A program made the translations under genes and the position numbers. Of a stretch of DNA of 64,000 nt, positions 16,091 through 24,943 are shown piece after piece. This DNA is from Rhodococcus globerulus NBRC 14531 (lineage in GTDB: Bacteria > Actinomycetota > Actinomycetes > Mycobacteriales > Mycobacteriaceae), in contig NZ_BCWX01000001.1 of NCBI RefSeq assembly GCF_001894805.1, forward strand, positions 806,001 through 870,000, in the 5' to 3' direction. How positions within the stretch are numbered: position 1 is the stretch's first letter; each line of letters starts with the position of its first letter. The notes beneath the pieces were generated by a model. The model was not told the origin of the DNA and ran no database searches. It saw only the letters and a program-made list of their open reading frames with translations.

Positions 16091-17704
16091 ATGCACACCA
16101 CAGTAATTCGGTCCACTACCCGCCTGGTTGCGCTCGGTATTGCCGGCGCGCTTCTGTTGACCGGCTGCGCGTCGAGTAGCGGCGACTCCTCGGATGCGAA
16201 TCCCCAGACGCGCAGTGGTGCAGCTGGGTACGTCGGCGCACAGGACGCCGGGGAGCCGATCGGCGGGGGTGCTCTCACCTTCGGGTCCTATTCGTTCCCT
16301 TCCTCGCTGGATCCCACCAAAACTCAGGCTGCCGGCTCGACCGGCGGGACCGAAATGGCCGCAATCTACGACACGCTTGTGCGCAGCGACTCCGCAAGCG
16401 GGAGCTTCGTGCCACAGCTGGCGAAGTCGCTGACGAATAATGCCGACTTCACCGCGTACACGGTCACCCTGCCCGAGGGCTTGACCTTCAGCGACGGAAG
16501 CCCGCTCAACGCGGAAGCCGTGAGATGGAGCATCGATCGATTTGTGGCGGGCAAGGGGGATGTATCGCAGTCTTGGCTGAACATTGTGGAGCGGGTCGAT
16601 ACGCCGAACGAGACCACGATCGAGTTTGTGCTCAAACGGCCGTGGCGTCAATTTCCGGCACTGTTGTCGCTCGGCCCCGGAATGATCGTTGCGCGAAGTT
16701 CCGACGCAGGGGGAGCGTTCACTCCGATCGGGGCCGGGCCGTTCACCTTGGCCAAGTTCGCGCCGCACGAAGAGTTGATACTTGCCGCGCGCCCGGACTA
16801 TCAGGGAGGTAAACCTCCGCTGGACACGGTGCGTTTTGTTCCCACCTCTGGCGCCCAGGCTCAGTACGAATCGCTGAAGAGCGGTCAGATCGACATGACG
16901 TACATCCTTCGCGACGAGGCCGTAATCAAACGCGCTCTCGACGACGGATACTCCGGCTACCTCAGTCCCACCGGTCAGAACGGGATCGGCACGATCAACA
17001 ACCGCGAGGGCAGGCCAGGAGCCGACGTCCGCGTCCGCCAGGCAATCGCGTACGGGGTGGACCCGGAAGCCGTCAATACACGTGCGAACAACGGATTAGG
17101 CACTGCCAGTTCCGAACTGGTACCGGTGTCGTCGCGGTGGTTCAACAACACCGAAGGCATACCGTTCGATTCGTCGAAGGCAAAGACCCTGCTCGATCAG
17201 GCGAAAGCAGACGGATACGACGGCAAGCTCCGCTACCTCACGACCTCGGAACCCGGCCAACAGGCCACCGCATTGACGGTGCAGGCGTCGCTGAAAGCCA
17301 TCGGTTTCGACGTCACCATCGACTACGCAACCGACGTCACGGATCTTGTTCGCAGGGTGTACAAAGACCACGATTTTGACATGACCAGGGGCGGCGCTCC
17401 GGTCGGGGAGGAAGCGCCATACATCAATTTGTACAACAGTATGGCCAGTGATTCGAAGAACAATCCTTCCGGTTTTGCAGATCCGGAAATGGACACGCTG
17501 ATCACAGCCGTGCAGACTGCGCCCACCGACGACGCTGTCCGCGACGCCATCAGCAAGGTGCAGGATTACGCCAACGTAAGCGTGCCTTACGTAATCTGGG
17601 GCCCGGCAGCGGTATTGACGGCCTGGGACGACAACATTCACGGCGTCACACGCAACATCACGGATATCATGTTCTTCGACGAAGCCTGGATCTCACCGAA
17701 GTAA
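16091..17704 (+). CDS. Extracellular solute-binding lipoprotein, family 5 (peptide/nickel type)
   Basis: 537 aa from the ATG after AGGGGAAT. The signal peptide ends in the lipobox LLTGC (Cys about residue 25), so the protein is anchored outside the membrane. The mature part has the SBP_bac_5 layout: GGALTFGSYSFPSSLDPTK, then AIYDTLVR, LPEGLTFSDGSPLNAEAVRW and near the end VPYVIWGPAA. Binding proteins of this class deliver oligopeptides, opines or other solutes to Dpp/Opp-type ABC importers, but no permease or ATPase gene is adjacent. It lies 119 bp after the sulfation operon, behind an inverted repeat and its own likely promoter. Confidence 0.88.
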   Translation: MHTTVIRSTTRLVALGIAGALLLTGCASSSGDSSDANPQTRSGAAGYVGAQDAGEPIGGGALTFGSYSFPSSLDPTKTQAAGSTGGTEMAAIYDTLVRSDSASGSFVPQLAKSLTNNADFTAYTVTLPEGLTFSDGSPLNAEAVRWSIDRFVAGKGDVSQSWLNIVERVDTPNETTIEFVLKRPWRQFPALLSLGPGMIVARSSDAGGAFTPIGAGPFTLAKFAPHEELILAARPDYQGGKPPLDTVRFVPTSGAQAQYESLKSGQIDMTYILRDEAVIKRALDDGYSGYLSPTGQNGIGTINNREGRPGADVRVRQAIAYGVDPEAVNTRANNGLGTASSELVPVSSRWFNNTEGIPFDSSKAKTLLDQAKADGYDGKLRYLTTSEPGQQATALTVQASLKAIGFDVTIDYATDVTDLVRRVYKDHDFDMTRGGAPVGEEAPYINLYNSMASDSKNNPSGFADPEMDTLITAVQTAPTDDAVRDAISKVQDYANVSVPYVIWGPAAVLTAWDDNIHGVTRNITDIMFFDEAWISPK

Positions 17705-17720
17705 GTTGACTGCGCGAGAC

Positions 17721-17751
17721 GATCCTGATGGACGTCCCGGTCATCAGGATC
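17721..17751 (+). terminator. Hairpin after the binding-protein gene
   Basis: GATCCTGATG and CATCAGGATC form a 10-bp perfect stem with an 11-base loop, 16 bases after the stop codon. No clear T-tract follows. Likely terminator or mRNA 3' stabiliser. Confidence 0.5.
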
Positions 17752-17790
17752 AGTCGAGTGATTGCCTGCTGCAAGGCAATACGGTCAGGT

Positions 17791-17802
17791 CTGACATGTC
17801 AG
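17791..17802. promoter_or_regulatory. 12-bp palindrome upstream of the LLM oxidoreductase gene
   Basis: CTGACATGTCAG is perfectly self-complementary and lies 27 bases before the ATG at 17830; a second small hairpin (ATTGCC...GGCAAT) is at 17761-17780. Candidate operator; the protein that binds is unknown. Confidence 0.35.
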
Positions 17803-17829
17803 TCGACTAGCGATGAAAATGGTGGAACG

Positions 17830-18705
17830 ATGAAGTGGTCGTTGGCGGGCGCGATGATCGACGCTCTGGAACTGTGCGAGTTGGCCCAGGTTACGGAAGA
17901 GGCGGGCTTCGACGGTATCGCAATGCCGGATTCCGTGTTCTATCCGGAGCAGGTGTCGGCGCCATATCCGTACACCGCTGACGGCAAGCGGATGTGGGCC
18001 CCCGAGACACCGATGCCCGATCCTTTCATAGCGATGACGGCAATGGCTGCGGTGACGTCTCGAATTCAGTTTTACACCAATGTATTCAAGCTTCCGCTCC
18101 GTGATCCGTTGTTGACGGCCAAGCAGGTTTCGACCATGGCGGTGATGTCGGGAAACCGCATCGCGATCGGCGTCGGGTTGTCGTGGATTCCTGAGGAGTT
18201 CACCTTCACCGGGACCGAGATGCGTACCCGTGGCGCGCGGACCGACGAAGCGATCGAGATCATCAAGGCCGTATGTGCCGGCCGTGGCCCGCAGTGGGTT
18301 GAATACCACGGCAAACACTACGATTTCGATGCTCTGATGATCAGTCCGGCTCCGGAGACTCCCGTTCCGATCTACATCGGTGGGCACAGCGAACCGGGAT
18401 TGCGCCGCGCCGCGAGGCTGGCTGACGGGTGGATGTCGGTGAACACCACCAAAGCTGAATTAGCCTCTGCCATCGACCGTCTGACGAAGTTGCGGGCCGA
18501 GTTCGGCCGTGCCGACGTCCCCTTCGAGATCAACGTCTCGCCCACCGACGTACGCGACATCGATGGATACCGCGAACTCGAGGAGTTGGGCGTCACGGAA
18601 ATCAGAGTGTCGCCGTGGTATCGCTACGGCGTAGACCCCGGAGATCGTCAGGGAAGACTCGACTCGATTCGACAATTTGCCGACGAGGTCATTTCCCAGT
18701 ACTGA
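17830..18705 (+). CDS. LLM-class (luciferase-like) F420- or FMN-dependent oxidoreductase
   Basis: 291 aa with the start at MKWSLAGAM after GGTGGA; a longer frame upstream has no family similarity. The (beta/alpha)8 luciferase fold is visible: EAGFDGIAMPDSVFYPEQ near the N-terminus, TSRIQFYTNVFKLPLRDP, RIAIGVGLSWIPEEF, and the phosphate-binding IYIGGHSEPGLRRAARLADGW. The length and motifs fit the actinobacterial TIGR03619-like F420 group. It is convergent with a TetR gene and could act on the substrate that induces that regulator. Cofactor assignment (F420 rather than FMN) is by similarity of pattern only. Confidence 0.87.
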   Translation: MKWSLAGAMIDALELCELAQVTEEAGFDGIAMPDSVFYPEQVSAPYPYTADGKRMWAPETPMPDPFIAMTAMAAVTSRIQFYTNVFKLPLRDPLLTAKQVSTMAVMSGNRIAIGVGLSWIPEEFTFTGTEMRTRGARTDEAIEIIKAVCAGRGPQWVEYHGKHYDFDALMISPAPETPVPIYIGGHSEPGLRRAARLADGWMSVNTTKAELASAIDRLTKLRAEFGRADVPFEINVSPTDVRDIDGYRELEELGVTEIRVSPWYRYGVDPGDRQGRLDSIRQFADEVISQY

Positions 18706-18723
18706 TCTTCTCAGTACTGATCT
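18697..18723. repeat. 12-bp direct repeat joining two convergent stop codons
   Basis: CAGTACTGATCT occurs at 18697-18708 and 18712-18723. Each copy contains the palindrome CAGTACTG, so both convergent proteins end in Gln-Tyr-stop. Confidence 0.6.
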
Positions 18724-19298
18724 ATCAGCGTCTGCATCGCCCGGCCGTAGAGTTTTGCCACCTTGTCCCGATCTGCGGTCGGCGCGATGCTCTCGGTGCT
18801 GAGCGCGCTCAGCAACCCCGACACCTGGGCGGAGACGAGCAGTGCCCGGGTGTAGGCGTCGTCGCCCGGTAAACGGGCGGCGAGGTTGGTGGCAAATGTG
18901 CTTGTCATTTCCCTCAATCGTCCGCGGATGCGGGGGCTGTCGGATGCGCGTGTCAGCGCCGTGAACACCGACAGCATTCGGGCGTCTGCCTTGCCGAGGA
19001 GAAACGATGCGATCTGCTCGCCGAGTGTGTCGAGCGGACCGTCGAACTGGCCCTCGAAGTAATCCTCGACCGGTGTGGTTTCCAGGAACAGTGCTTCCTT
19101 GGATCCGAAGTGTCGGATGACCAGTGCCGGATCGACACCGGCAACCTTCGCGATGGCCCGAACGGATGTGCCACCGAACCCGTGCTCGCCGAACAGTTGG
19201 AATGCTGCGGCGCGAATCGCCTCGGGCGTCGAGGGATGATCCGGCTCTGGCGTCTGTCCACTGGGTGTCACGCTATCGACCTCTGTGCTCGCTCTCAC
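18711..19298 (-). CDS. TetR-family transcriptional regulator
   Basis: 195 aa from a GTG; a second GTG nine codons later is an alternative start. The HTH (about residues 25-70) reads EAIRAAAFQLFGEHGFGGTSV with the recognition part around VDPALVIRHFGSKEALF. The C-terminal domain fits the TetR_C class with GPLDTLGEQIASFL. It is divergent from the YhgE/Pip-like gene at 19407 and has three copies of a GTCAAC/GTTGAC operator in the region between, so autoregulation and control of the membrane gene are likely. Confidence 0.88.
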   Translation of the reverse strand: MRASTEVDSVTPSGQTPEPDHPSTPEAIRAAAFQLFGEHGFGGTSVRAIAKVAGVDPALVIRHFGSKEALFLETTPVEDYFEGQFDGPLDTLGEQIASFLLGKADARMLSVFTALTRASDSPRIRGRLREMTSTFATNLAARLPGDDAYTRALLVSAQVSGLLSALSTESIAPTADRDKVAKLYGRAMQTLIDQY

Positions 19299-19310
19299 GC
19301 CGACCTCGTT

Positions 19311-19373
19311 GTCAACGCTGTTGACTCTATCGTGTCAACGGTGTTGACTGTTGAGTCTGTCAACGGTGTTGAC
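19311..19373. promoter_or_regulatory. Three repeated operators between TetR and the membrane protein gene
   Basis: Three 15-bp sites with arms GTCAAC and GTTGAC around 3 bases lie at 19311-19325, 19334-19348 and 19359-19373. The last two are identical and perfect; the first differs only in the centre. Spacing of starts is 23 and 25 bp, a little over two helical turns, so bound dimers would lie on nearly the same face. Confidence 0.7.
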
Positions 19374-19406
19374 AGCTAGATGCGGTTAGCGAAAAGAGTG
19401 TGAAAT

Positions 19407-20429
19407 ATGACAGATACCGACGTCAGGGTCCCGAGCGAAGCGGCGAAGGCGATTGAGCCACCCACAAATTGGAAGATGGTGGGCGGCGGACTCGCGTTTC
19501 CGCTTTTCTTCGTCATCATGTTCTGCCTGTGCTACGTCAGCGCCTTCCACTCGCCGATGCCGAACAACGCGCCGATCGTGGTGGTGGGACCAGCGTCGGT
19601 GACCGCGCCCTTGATCGACGGAATCGAAAAAACGTCCGGCGGCAAATTCGACATCGTTGCCACGGATAACACAGCCGATGCGATCGCTCGGATCGGCAAC
19701 CGTGACGCCATCGGCGCCATCGAAATCGGTGACACCGTGACCGCGCACATTGCAACCGGTGCCGGTGCCTCCACGGTGTCGGTAGTGACGGGACTGGCCC
19801 ATTCCATCGCGGATCAGACGGGGCAACAGGTGACCTCGGTGGACTCGGCTCCGGTCACCGCGCGTGATTCCTCGACCGTCGGACTGTTCTACTTCCTGAT
19901 CGTCTGCACCCTCGGTGGTTACCTGACCATGACTGTGCTCAGTCAGGTCGCGCCGAGAATGCGACTGAGAGAGCAATATTCGATTCTCGCCGGCGCGGCA
20001 ATCCTCACCCCGCTCATCGCGTTCGGGATCACCAGCATCTTCATGCATGCATTTGGCGCGTCGTTCGGTGAGATCCTGCAACTGCTGGGGATTTCGATGG
20101 TCTACACCTTCACCGTGGGTGCAGTGTGCATTCTGCTCAATAAACTGCTGGGTCAAGCCGCGATCTTTGCGGTGTTGACGGTACTGGTCTTCATCAACTT
20201 TCCGAGTTCGGGCGGCGCTATTCCGGTGTCGTTCCTGCCGGGGTTCTGGCAGCACATTCATTCGTTCTGGCTCGGATCGGCGGCCATGGAGCCCATTCGG
20301 TCCGTCATCTACTTCGACGGCAACGGCGCCGGCCCGCACCTGATCGTTCTGGGTGTCTGGTTGGTTGCTGCTCTCGGGTTGACCGGCCTGGTCGCGTCCC
20401 GTCAGTCGAAGAAGGCAGCAGCGCAATAA
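19407..20429 (+). CDS. YhgE/Pip-like (ABC-2 type) multi-pass membrane protein
   Basis: 340 aa. One N-terminal TM (about residues 27-47, FPLFFVIMFCLCYVSAF) is followed by an extracytoplasmic domain of about 110 residues and then five TM segments (about 162-184, 195-220, 226-250, 255-275, 310-330), the layout of YhgE/Pip and ABC-2 permease-like proteins. The outer domain has VVVGPASVTAPLIDGIEK and repeated IGAIEIGD-like strands. Such proteins are found in efflux and envelope stress units. The TetR operators directly upstream imply induction by a toxic or signal compound. No ATPase gene is adjacent. Confidence 0.75.
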   Translation: MTDTDVRVPSEAAKAIEPPTNWKMVGGGLAFPLFFVIMFCLCYVSAFHSPMPNNAPIVVVGPASVTAPLIDGIEKTSGGKFDIVATDNTADAIARIGNRDAIGAIEIGDTVTAHIATGAGASTVSVVTGLAHSIADQTGQQVTSVDSAPVTARDSSTVGLFYFLIVCTLGGYLTMTVLSQVAPRMRLREQYSILAGAAILTPLIAFGITSIFMHAFGASFGEILQLLGISMVYTFTVGAVCILLNKLLGQAAIFAVLTVLVFINFPSSGGAIPVSFLPGFWQHIHSFWLGSAAMEPIRSVIYFDGNGAGPHLIVLGVWLVAALGLTGLVASRQSKKAAAQ

Positions 20430-20432
20430 AAT

Positions 20433-20462
20433 TGGTGGGGCCGGATGCTCCCGGCCCCACCA
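20433..20462. terminator. Bidirectional terminator between convergent genes
   Basis: TGGTGGGGCCGG and CCGGCCCCACCA form a 12-bp perfect stem with the 6-base loop ATGCTC; AAAATT precedes and ATTT follows, so it can serve both the membrane protein gene and the acyl-CoA oxidase-like gene. Confidence 0.85.
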
Positions 20463-20467
20463 GATTT

Positions 20468-22399
20468 CTACTTCAGTCGTACTGCGTCCGTGCCGTCACC
20501 GTCCAGCATCGCCGAACCCAGCAGAGATTCCGGGATTCCGAACCCGTCGATCAAGGTTGCGACATGCGGGCGCAGAGTGCGGCAGCGTTCGTTGATGCCG
20601 CGGGTGACGGCCTTCGAGCGCTCGACCGACAGATGCCGGTGCTCCATGAACCAGGCTTTGTCTGCTTCGATGACGGAGAGCGCGTAAAGGTCGCACACCT
20701 CGCCGAGAAGATCTTTTGCTGTCTCGTCCTCACACGAATCGATGCCGGCAACAAAGGCTTCCAGGATGACGCGCTCGATGTGCGCCTGCGCGGCTTTCAG
20801 CACGTGGTCCTGCACGAAGTTGAAGGCGTCGAACGGATTCTCCTCCCTCTTCTGTGCGGCCTGCAATCTCCGTGCGGCAGTGGAAAGCAGGTACTCTTCG
20901 CGGTCCTCGAACATCTTCATCTGAGTGCCGCGATTGAAGAGGCTGCCGTCCTCCTCGTTGTCCTGCCGAGTGTCGACAATCGTCTGCAGAATCTGTTGGG
21001 CCGCAGTACGCTTCTTGACCACATCGGAGACCGTCGTAGCGGCGAAACGCATCCAGTCGACCGGGCTCATGCCGCGAACTTCGTCGGCGTAGGAGGTGAG
21101 CAGTTCCTTGGCGACCAACTGTGTCAGCACATGGTTGTCGCCCTCGAAAGTTGTGAAGACGTCGGTGTCGGCTTTCAATGCGGTGAGACGGTTCTCCGCG
21201 AGATAGCCTGCGCCGCCGCAGGCTTCGCGTGCCTCCTGAATGGCGCGAGTGGCATGCCACGTGTTGGCGGCCTTGAGTCCGGCGGCGCGACCCTCGAGTT
21301 CACGCTGCTCCTGAGGGTCAGGGTTCTCGCTGCTCTGGATGTCATGCATCGCGGCCACCAGTTCGTTCTGTGCGAACTGCAATGCGTACGAGCGGGCGAT
21401 CAGCGGCAGCAGGCGCTTCTGATGGACGAGGTAGTCCATGATCAGGACTTCATTGTCACTCTTGGGGGCGCTGAATTGCCTGCGCTGCAGGGCGTACCGA
21501 CCCGCGATGGCCAAGCCGACACGTGCTGCCGCTGCTGCGGAACCGCCCACGGTGACGCGTCCGCGAACCAACGTGCCCACCATCGTGAAGAAGCGGCGGT
21601 TCGGGTTGTCGATTGCGGAACTGTACGTGCCGTCCTCGGCAACGTCGGCGTATCGATTGAGTAGGTTGTCGCGAGGGATACGCACGTGATCGAACATGAT
21701 GCGCCCGTTGTCGACTCCGGGCAGTCCGCCCTTGAAGCCGCAATCCGACGTCGTGACGCCAGGAAGGTCGTTTCCGGCGGCATCGCGGATCGGAACGACG
21801 AAGCAGTGCACGCCCTGGCTTTCGCCTCCGGTGATGAGTTGCGCGAACACTGCTGCGACGGTGGCATGTTCAGCGGCCCCGCCGATGTAGTCCTTACGTG
21901 AGGACGGAGTGGGGGAGTCGATGACGAATTCGCCGGTGGCCGCGTCGTAGGTCGCGGTGGTCTCGAGTTCCTGGACATCGCTGCCATGACCGGTTTCGGT
22001 CATGGCAAAACACCCGAGAAGTTCCAGGTCGATGAGGGGTTTGACGTAAGCCTGGTGGTGTCGTTCGGTGCCGAGGTTCTCGATGGCTCCGCCGAACAGT
22101 CCCCACTGGACGCCGGCCTTGACCATGAGAGACAAGTCGGACATTGCGAGCATTTCGATACTGGTGACGGCGCCGCCCGCATCTCCGGTTCCGCCGTGCG
22201 CTACCGCGAAACCGTTTGCGGCATAACCGAGATCGGCAAGAACTCGCATCTGTTCGAGGGTCTTGGAGCGGGCGATGGCGAGATTCGGAGTGAAATGCGG
22301 AGCAAAACGCTCGTCGGACAGTTCGCCGCGAACTCGCTCCCGCACCTCCCGCCAGCGTCCGTCGAGAGTATTCCTGAGGTGGTCCGCTGTGGTGGCCAT
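20468..22399 (-). CDS. Acyl-CoA oxidase/dehydrogenase-family flavoenzyme
   Basis: 643 aa, longer than the usual 380-aa acyl-CoA dehydrogenase and matching the acyl-CoA oxidase (ACOX) layout. It has GCFAMTETGHGSDVQELETT (FAD/substrate strand), DYIGGAAEHATVAAVFAQL, and GGAGYLAENRLTALKADTDV followed by the catalytic base Glu in TTFEGDN. A C-terminal helical domain of about 200 residues completes the fold. It introduces the 2,3-double bond in fatty acyl- or sterol side-chain-CoA; whether oxygen or an electron-transfer flavoprotein takes the electrons is not visible. It stands alone, convergent with the gene before it. Confidence 0.9.
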   Translation of the reverse strand: MATTADHLRNTLDGRWREVRERVRGELSDERFAPHFTPNLAIARSKTLEQMRVLADLGYAANGFAVAHGGTGDAGGAVTSIEMLAMSDLSLMVKAGVQWGLFGGAIENLGTERHHQAYVKPLIDLELLGCFAMTETGHGSDVQELETTATYDAATGEFVIDSPTPSSRKDYIGGAAEHATVAAVFAQLITGGESQGVHCFVVPIRDAAGNDLPGVTTSDCGFKGGLPGVDNGRIMFDHVRIPRDNLLNRYADVAEDGTYSSAIDNPNRRFFTMVGTLVRGRVTVGGSAAAAARVGLAIAGRYALQRRQFSAPKSDNEVLIMDYLVHQKRLLPLIARSYALQFAQNELVAAMHDIQSSENPDPQEQRELEGRAAGLKAANTWHATRAIQEAREACGGAGYLAENRLTALKADTDVFTTFEGDNHVLTQLVAKELLTSYADEVRGMSPVDWMRFAATTVSDVVKKRTAAQQILQTIVDTRQDNEEDGSLFNRGTQMKMFEDREEYLLSTAARRLQAAQKREENPFDAFNFVQDHVLKAAQAHIERVILEAFVAGIDSCEDETAKDLLGEVCDLYALSVIEADKAWFMEHRHLSVERSKAVTRGINERCRTLRPHVATLIDGFGIPESLLGSAMLDGDGTDAVRLK

Positions 22400-22442
22400 G
22401 GGATCGACCCTAGCGCGAGGGTGCGACCTGTCAGCAGTTTCC

Positions 22443-22790
22443 TCAGCAGTTTCCAGCGGCGCCGGCTTCGATTCCTTCTCGGAACAGTTGTTTGTCGGCT
22501 TCCGGCATCGCTTGATACGACGGGTCGTTCTCCACGATTTTCAGGAAGTCCGCCGCAGCGTCCGCCGGGGCTCCGCCGCTCTGCGTCTGCTGCGTGACGT
22601 AGACCGATACAGCCGAGCAACCACCGAGAAAGGCAGGCTCGGTCCGGGGCACGGCGGGGACCGAACTGACGGACGAATTGGCAGCGGAAGTCACCGTCGT
22701 AGCGCTCGGGGCCTCGGTTTCCCCGTCGGAGCTGCAGGATGTGACAAGAATCGCAACTGGAATCAACAGCGTGGTCAGCAGTCGCCTCAT
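22443..22790 (-). CDS. Small secreted lipoprotein
   Basis: 115 aa. The signal peptide MRRLLTTLLIPVAILVTSC carries a lipobox (VTSC, Cys about 19). A Ser/Thr/Val/Pro-rich linker of about 35 residues follows, then a compact domain (FLGGCSAVSVYVTQQTQ, AAADFLKIVENDPSYQ) that ends in GNC; the two cysteines may form a disulfide. It resembles small mycobacterial lipoproteins of unknown role. It is co-directional with the acyl-CoA oxidase-like gene downstream (43-bp gap) and divergent from hemL. Confidence 0.72.
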   Translation of the reverse strand: MRRLLTTLLIPVAILVTSCSSDGETEAPSATTVTSAANSSVSSVPAVPRTEPAFLGGCSAVSVYVTQQTQSGGAPADAAADFLKIVENDPSYQAMPEADKQLFREGIEAGAAGNC

Positions 22791-22900
22791 AGCCCAAATA
22801 GTCCCATAATTGGCCTGTTGGGGCCGGAAAACGCACTTCGGCGCCGTAACTCCTACACCCTGTCGTTGTCAGATTCGACAGAACTGGGACACTGGAGGTC

Positions 22901-24226
22901 GTGACTGTGTCTTCCGGTGATTTCGACGTGCATGCAACGAACTCGGCTCGGCTCTTCGAGCGTGCCGGCAAGGTTATTCCAGGCGGCGTCAATTCGCCGG
23001 TCCGAGCGTTCGGTTCGGTGGGTGGAACACCCCGATTCATCCGTGAGGCGTCCGGCTACACGCTGACCGACGTCGACGACAACAAGTACGTCGATCTCGT
23101 GTCGTCCTGGGGGCCGATGATCCTCGGACACGCCCATCCCGCAGTCGTGGAAGCCGTCCGCGAGGCAGCCCTCGGCGGACTGTCCTTCGGTGCTCCCACC
23201 GAAGGTGAAATCGCGCTGGCCGAAGAAATCGTTGCCAGGGTCGCCCCCGTCGAGAAGGTTCGCCTCGTCAACTCCGGCACCGAGGCCACCATGAGCGCCG
23301 TGCGCCTGGCTCGCGGATTCACCGGTCGCACCAAGATCATCAAGTTCTCCGGCTGCTATCACGGTCACGTCGACGCATTGCTTGCCGACGCCGGATCGGG
23401 TCTTGCCACCTTCGGACTGCCCACATCACCCGGTGTGACCGGCGCACAGGCCGAAGACACCATCGTGGTCCGCTACAACGATCTCGACGCCGTAGCCGCG
23501 GCATTCGCAGCCAACCCGGACGCCGTCGCGTGTGTCATCACCGAGGCCGCTGCCGGAAACATGGGGGCCGTCGCGCCGCTGCCCGGTTTCAACGAGGGAC
23601 TGCGCGCGCTCACCCGCGAGCACGGCGCTCTGCTGATCATGGACGAGGTGATGACGGGATTCCGCGTCAGCGCGTCCGGTTGGTACGGCATCGACAACGT
23701 CGCCGGCGACCTTTACACCTTCGGCAAGGTCATGAGCGGCGGTCTTCCGGCCGCGGCATTCGGCGGTCGCGCCGACATCATGGGCCATCTCGCACCGGAC
23801 GGCCCGGTCTACCAGGCAGGCACCCTCTCCGGTAACCCGGTTGCCGTCGCTGCCGGTCTCGCCAACCTTCGCGCTGCCGACGCCGAGGTGTACGCCAAGC
23901 TCGGAAAGAACGCCACCACCCTCGGCACGCTCATGTCCGATGCGCTCACCGCAGAAGGCGTCGTCCACCAGGTGCAGTACGCGGGCACACTGGTCAGCGT
24001 GTTCTTCTCCGAAAACACCGTCACGAACTACGACGAGGCGAAGGCCGCGCAGACGTGGCGGTTCCCCGCGTTCTTCCACGAACTGCTCGCTCGCGGTGTG
24101 TACGCGCCGCCGAGTGCGTTCGAAGCGTGGTTCGTCTCGGCCGCGCTCGACGATCGGGCATTCTCGATCATCGCCGACGCTCTGCCGCACGCAGCAAAGG
24201 CTGCCGCGGCAGCCGTCAAGCCCTGA
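22901..24226 (+). CDS. hemL: Glutamate-1-semialdehyde 2,1-aminomutase HemL
   Basis: HemL isomerises glutamate-1-semialdehyde, the HemA product, to aminolevulinate with PLP. The 441-aa protein starts at a GTG with CTGGAGG upstream. Typical motifs are [58 protein letters not shown] and the PLP lysine near residue 276 in [16 protein letters not shown]. It precedes the cytochrome c maturation genes on the same strand, linking haem supply with its use. Confidence 0.97.
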   Translation: MTVSSGDFDVHATNSARLFERAGKVIPGGVNSPVRAFGSVGGTPRFIREASGYTLTDVDDNKYVDLVSSWGPMILGHAHPAVVEAVREAALGGLSFGAPTEGEIALAEEIVARVAPVEKVRLVNSGTEATMSAVRLARGFTGRTKIIKFSGCYHGHVDALLADAGSGLATFGLPTSPGVTGAQAEDTIVVRYNDLDAVAAAFAANPDAVACVITEAAAGNMGAVAPLPGFNEGLRALTREHGALLIMDEVMTGFRVSASGWYGIDNVAGDLYTFGKVMSGGLPAAAFGGRADIMGHLAPDGPVYQAGTLSGNPVAVAAGLANLRAADAEVYAKLGKNATTLGTLMSDALTAEGVVHQVQYAGTLVSVFFSENTVTNYDEAKAAQTWRFPAFFHELLARGVYAPPSAFEAWFVSAALDDRAFSIIADALPHAAKAAAAAVKP

Positions 24227-24283
24227 GATGCACGATCCCGCTATTCCTTCAGCCCGTACCTACTTCAGCTAGGACTCTCGACT

Positions 24284-24943
24284 GTGACCGACGTCGACCA
24301 TCCAGACCACACGTCCACCCGCACGATCGTGCATGTGCTTCGCCATGGTGAAGTGCACAACCCGCGCGGGATCCTGTACGGACGGCTACCGGGATTCCGG
24401 TTGTCGGTGGCGGGTGAGGCGCAGGCACGGGCGGTCGCGGCTGTTCTTGCCGATCACGACATCACCCATGTTGTCGCGTCGCCGTTGCAGCGGGCACAGG
24501 AAACCGCGACTCCGATCGCCGAGGCTCACGGCGTCGACATCACGACCGACGACAACGTCATCGAAGCCGGCAACGAGTTCGAGGGCCTCAAGGTCGCTGT
24601 GGGTGACGGCGCACTCTCGCGTCCGCGTCACTGGTGGAAGTTGCGCGATCCGTTCACTCCGTCATGGGGCGAGCCCTACCTGCAGATTGCGCATCGCATG
24701 CTCGCTGCCGTGAATGCCGCTCGCGTTGCTGCCGTCGGACACGAAGCTGTCATCGTCAGCCATCAGTTGCCGGTGTGGACTTTGCGACGGTTCCTGCAGG
24801 GCGAGCGCCTGTGGCACGACCCGCGTCACCGCCAGTGCGGCCTGGCGTCGCTCACATCGCTCGTCTACGAAGGCGACACTCTCGTCGACATCATCTACTC
24901 CGAGCCGGCAGGCGCATCCGATCCGAGAGTGACTGGAGCATGA
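24284..24943 (+). CDS. Histidine phosphatase superfamily protein (phosphoglycerate mutase-like)
   Basis: 219 aa, GTG start. The catalytic RHG motif is VLRHGEVHNPRGILYGRL (nucleophile His in LRHGE), with SPLQRAQETATPIAE supplying a second phosphate-binding Arg and VGHEAVIVSHQLPV the distal His. The substrate is unknown; many members are broad phosphatases. It overlaps the thioredoxin-like gene by ATGA and sits between hemL and the cytochrome c maturation genes, as in mycobacteria as I recall. Confidence 0.9.
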   Translation: MTDVDHPDHTSTRTIVHVLRHGEVHNPRGILYGRLPGFRLSVAGEAQARAVAAVLADHDITHVVASPLQRAQETATPIAEAHGVDITTDDNVIEAGNEFEGLKVAVGDGALSRPRHWWKLRDPFTPSWGEPYLQIAHRMLAAVNAARVAAVGHEAVIVSHQLPVWTLRRFLQGERLWHDPRHRQCGLASLTSLVYEGDTLVDIIYSEPAGASDPRVTGA

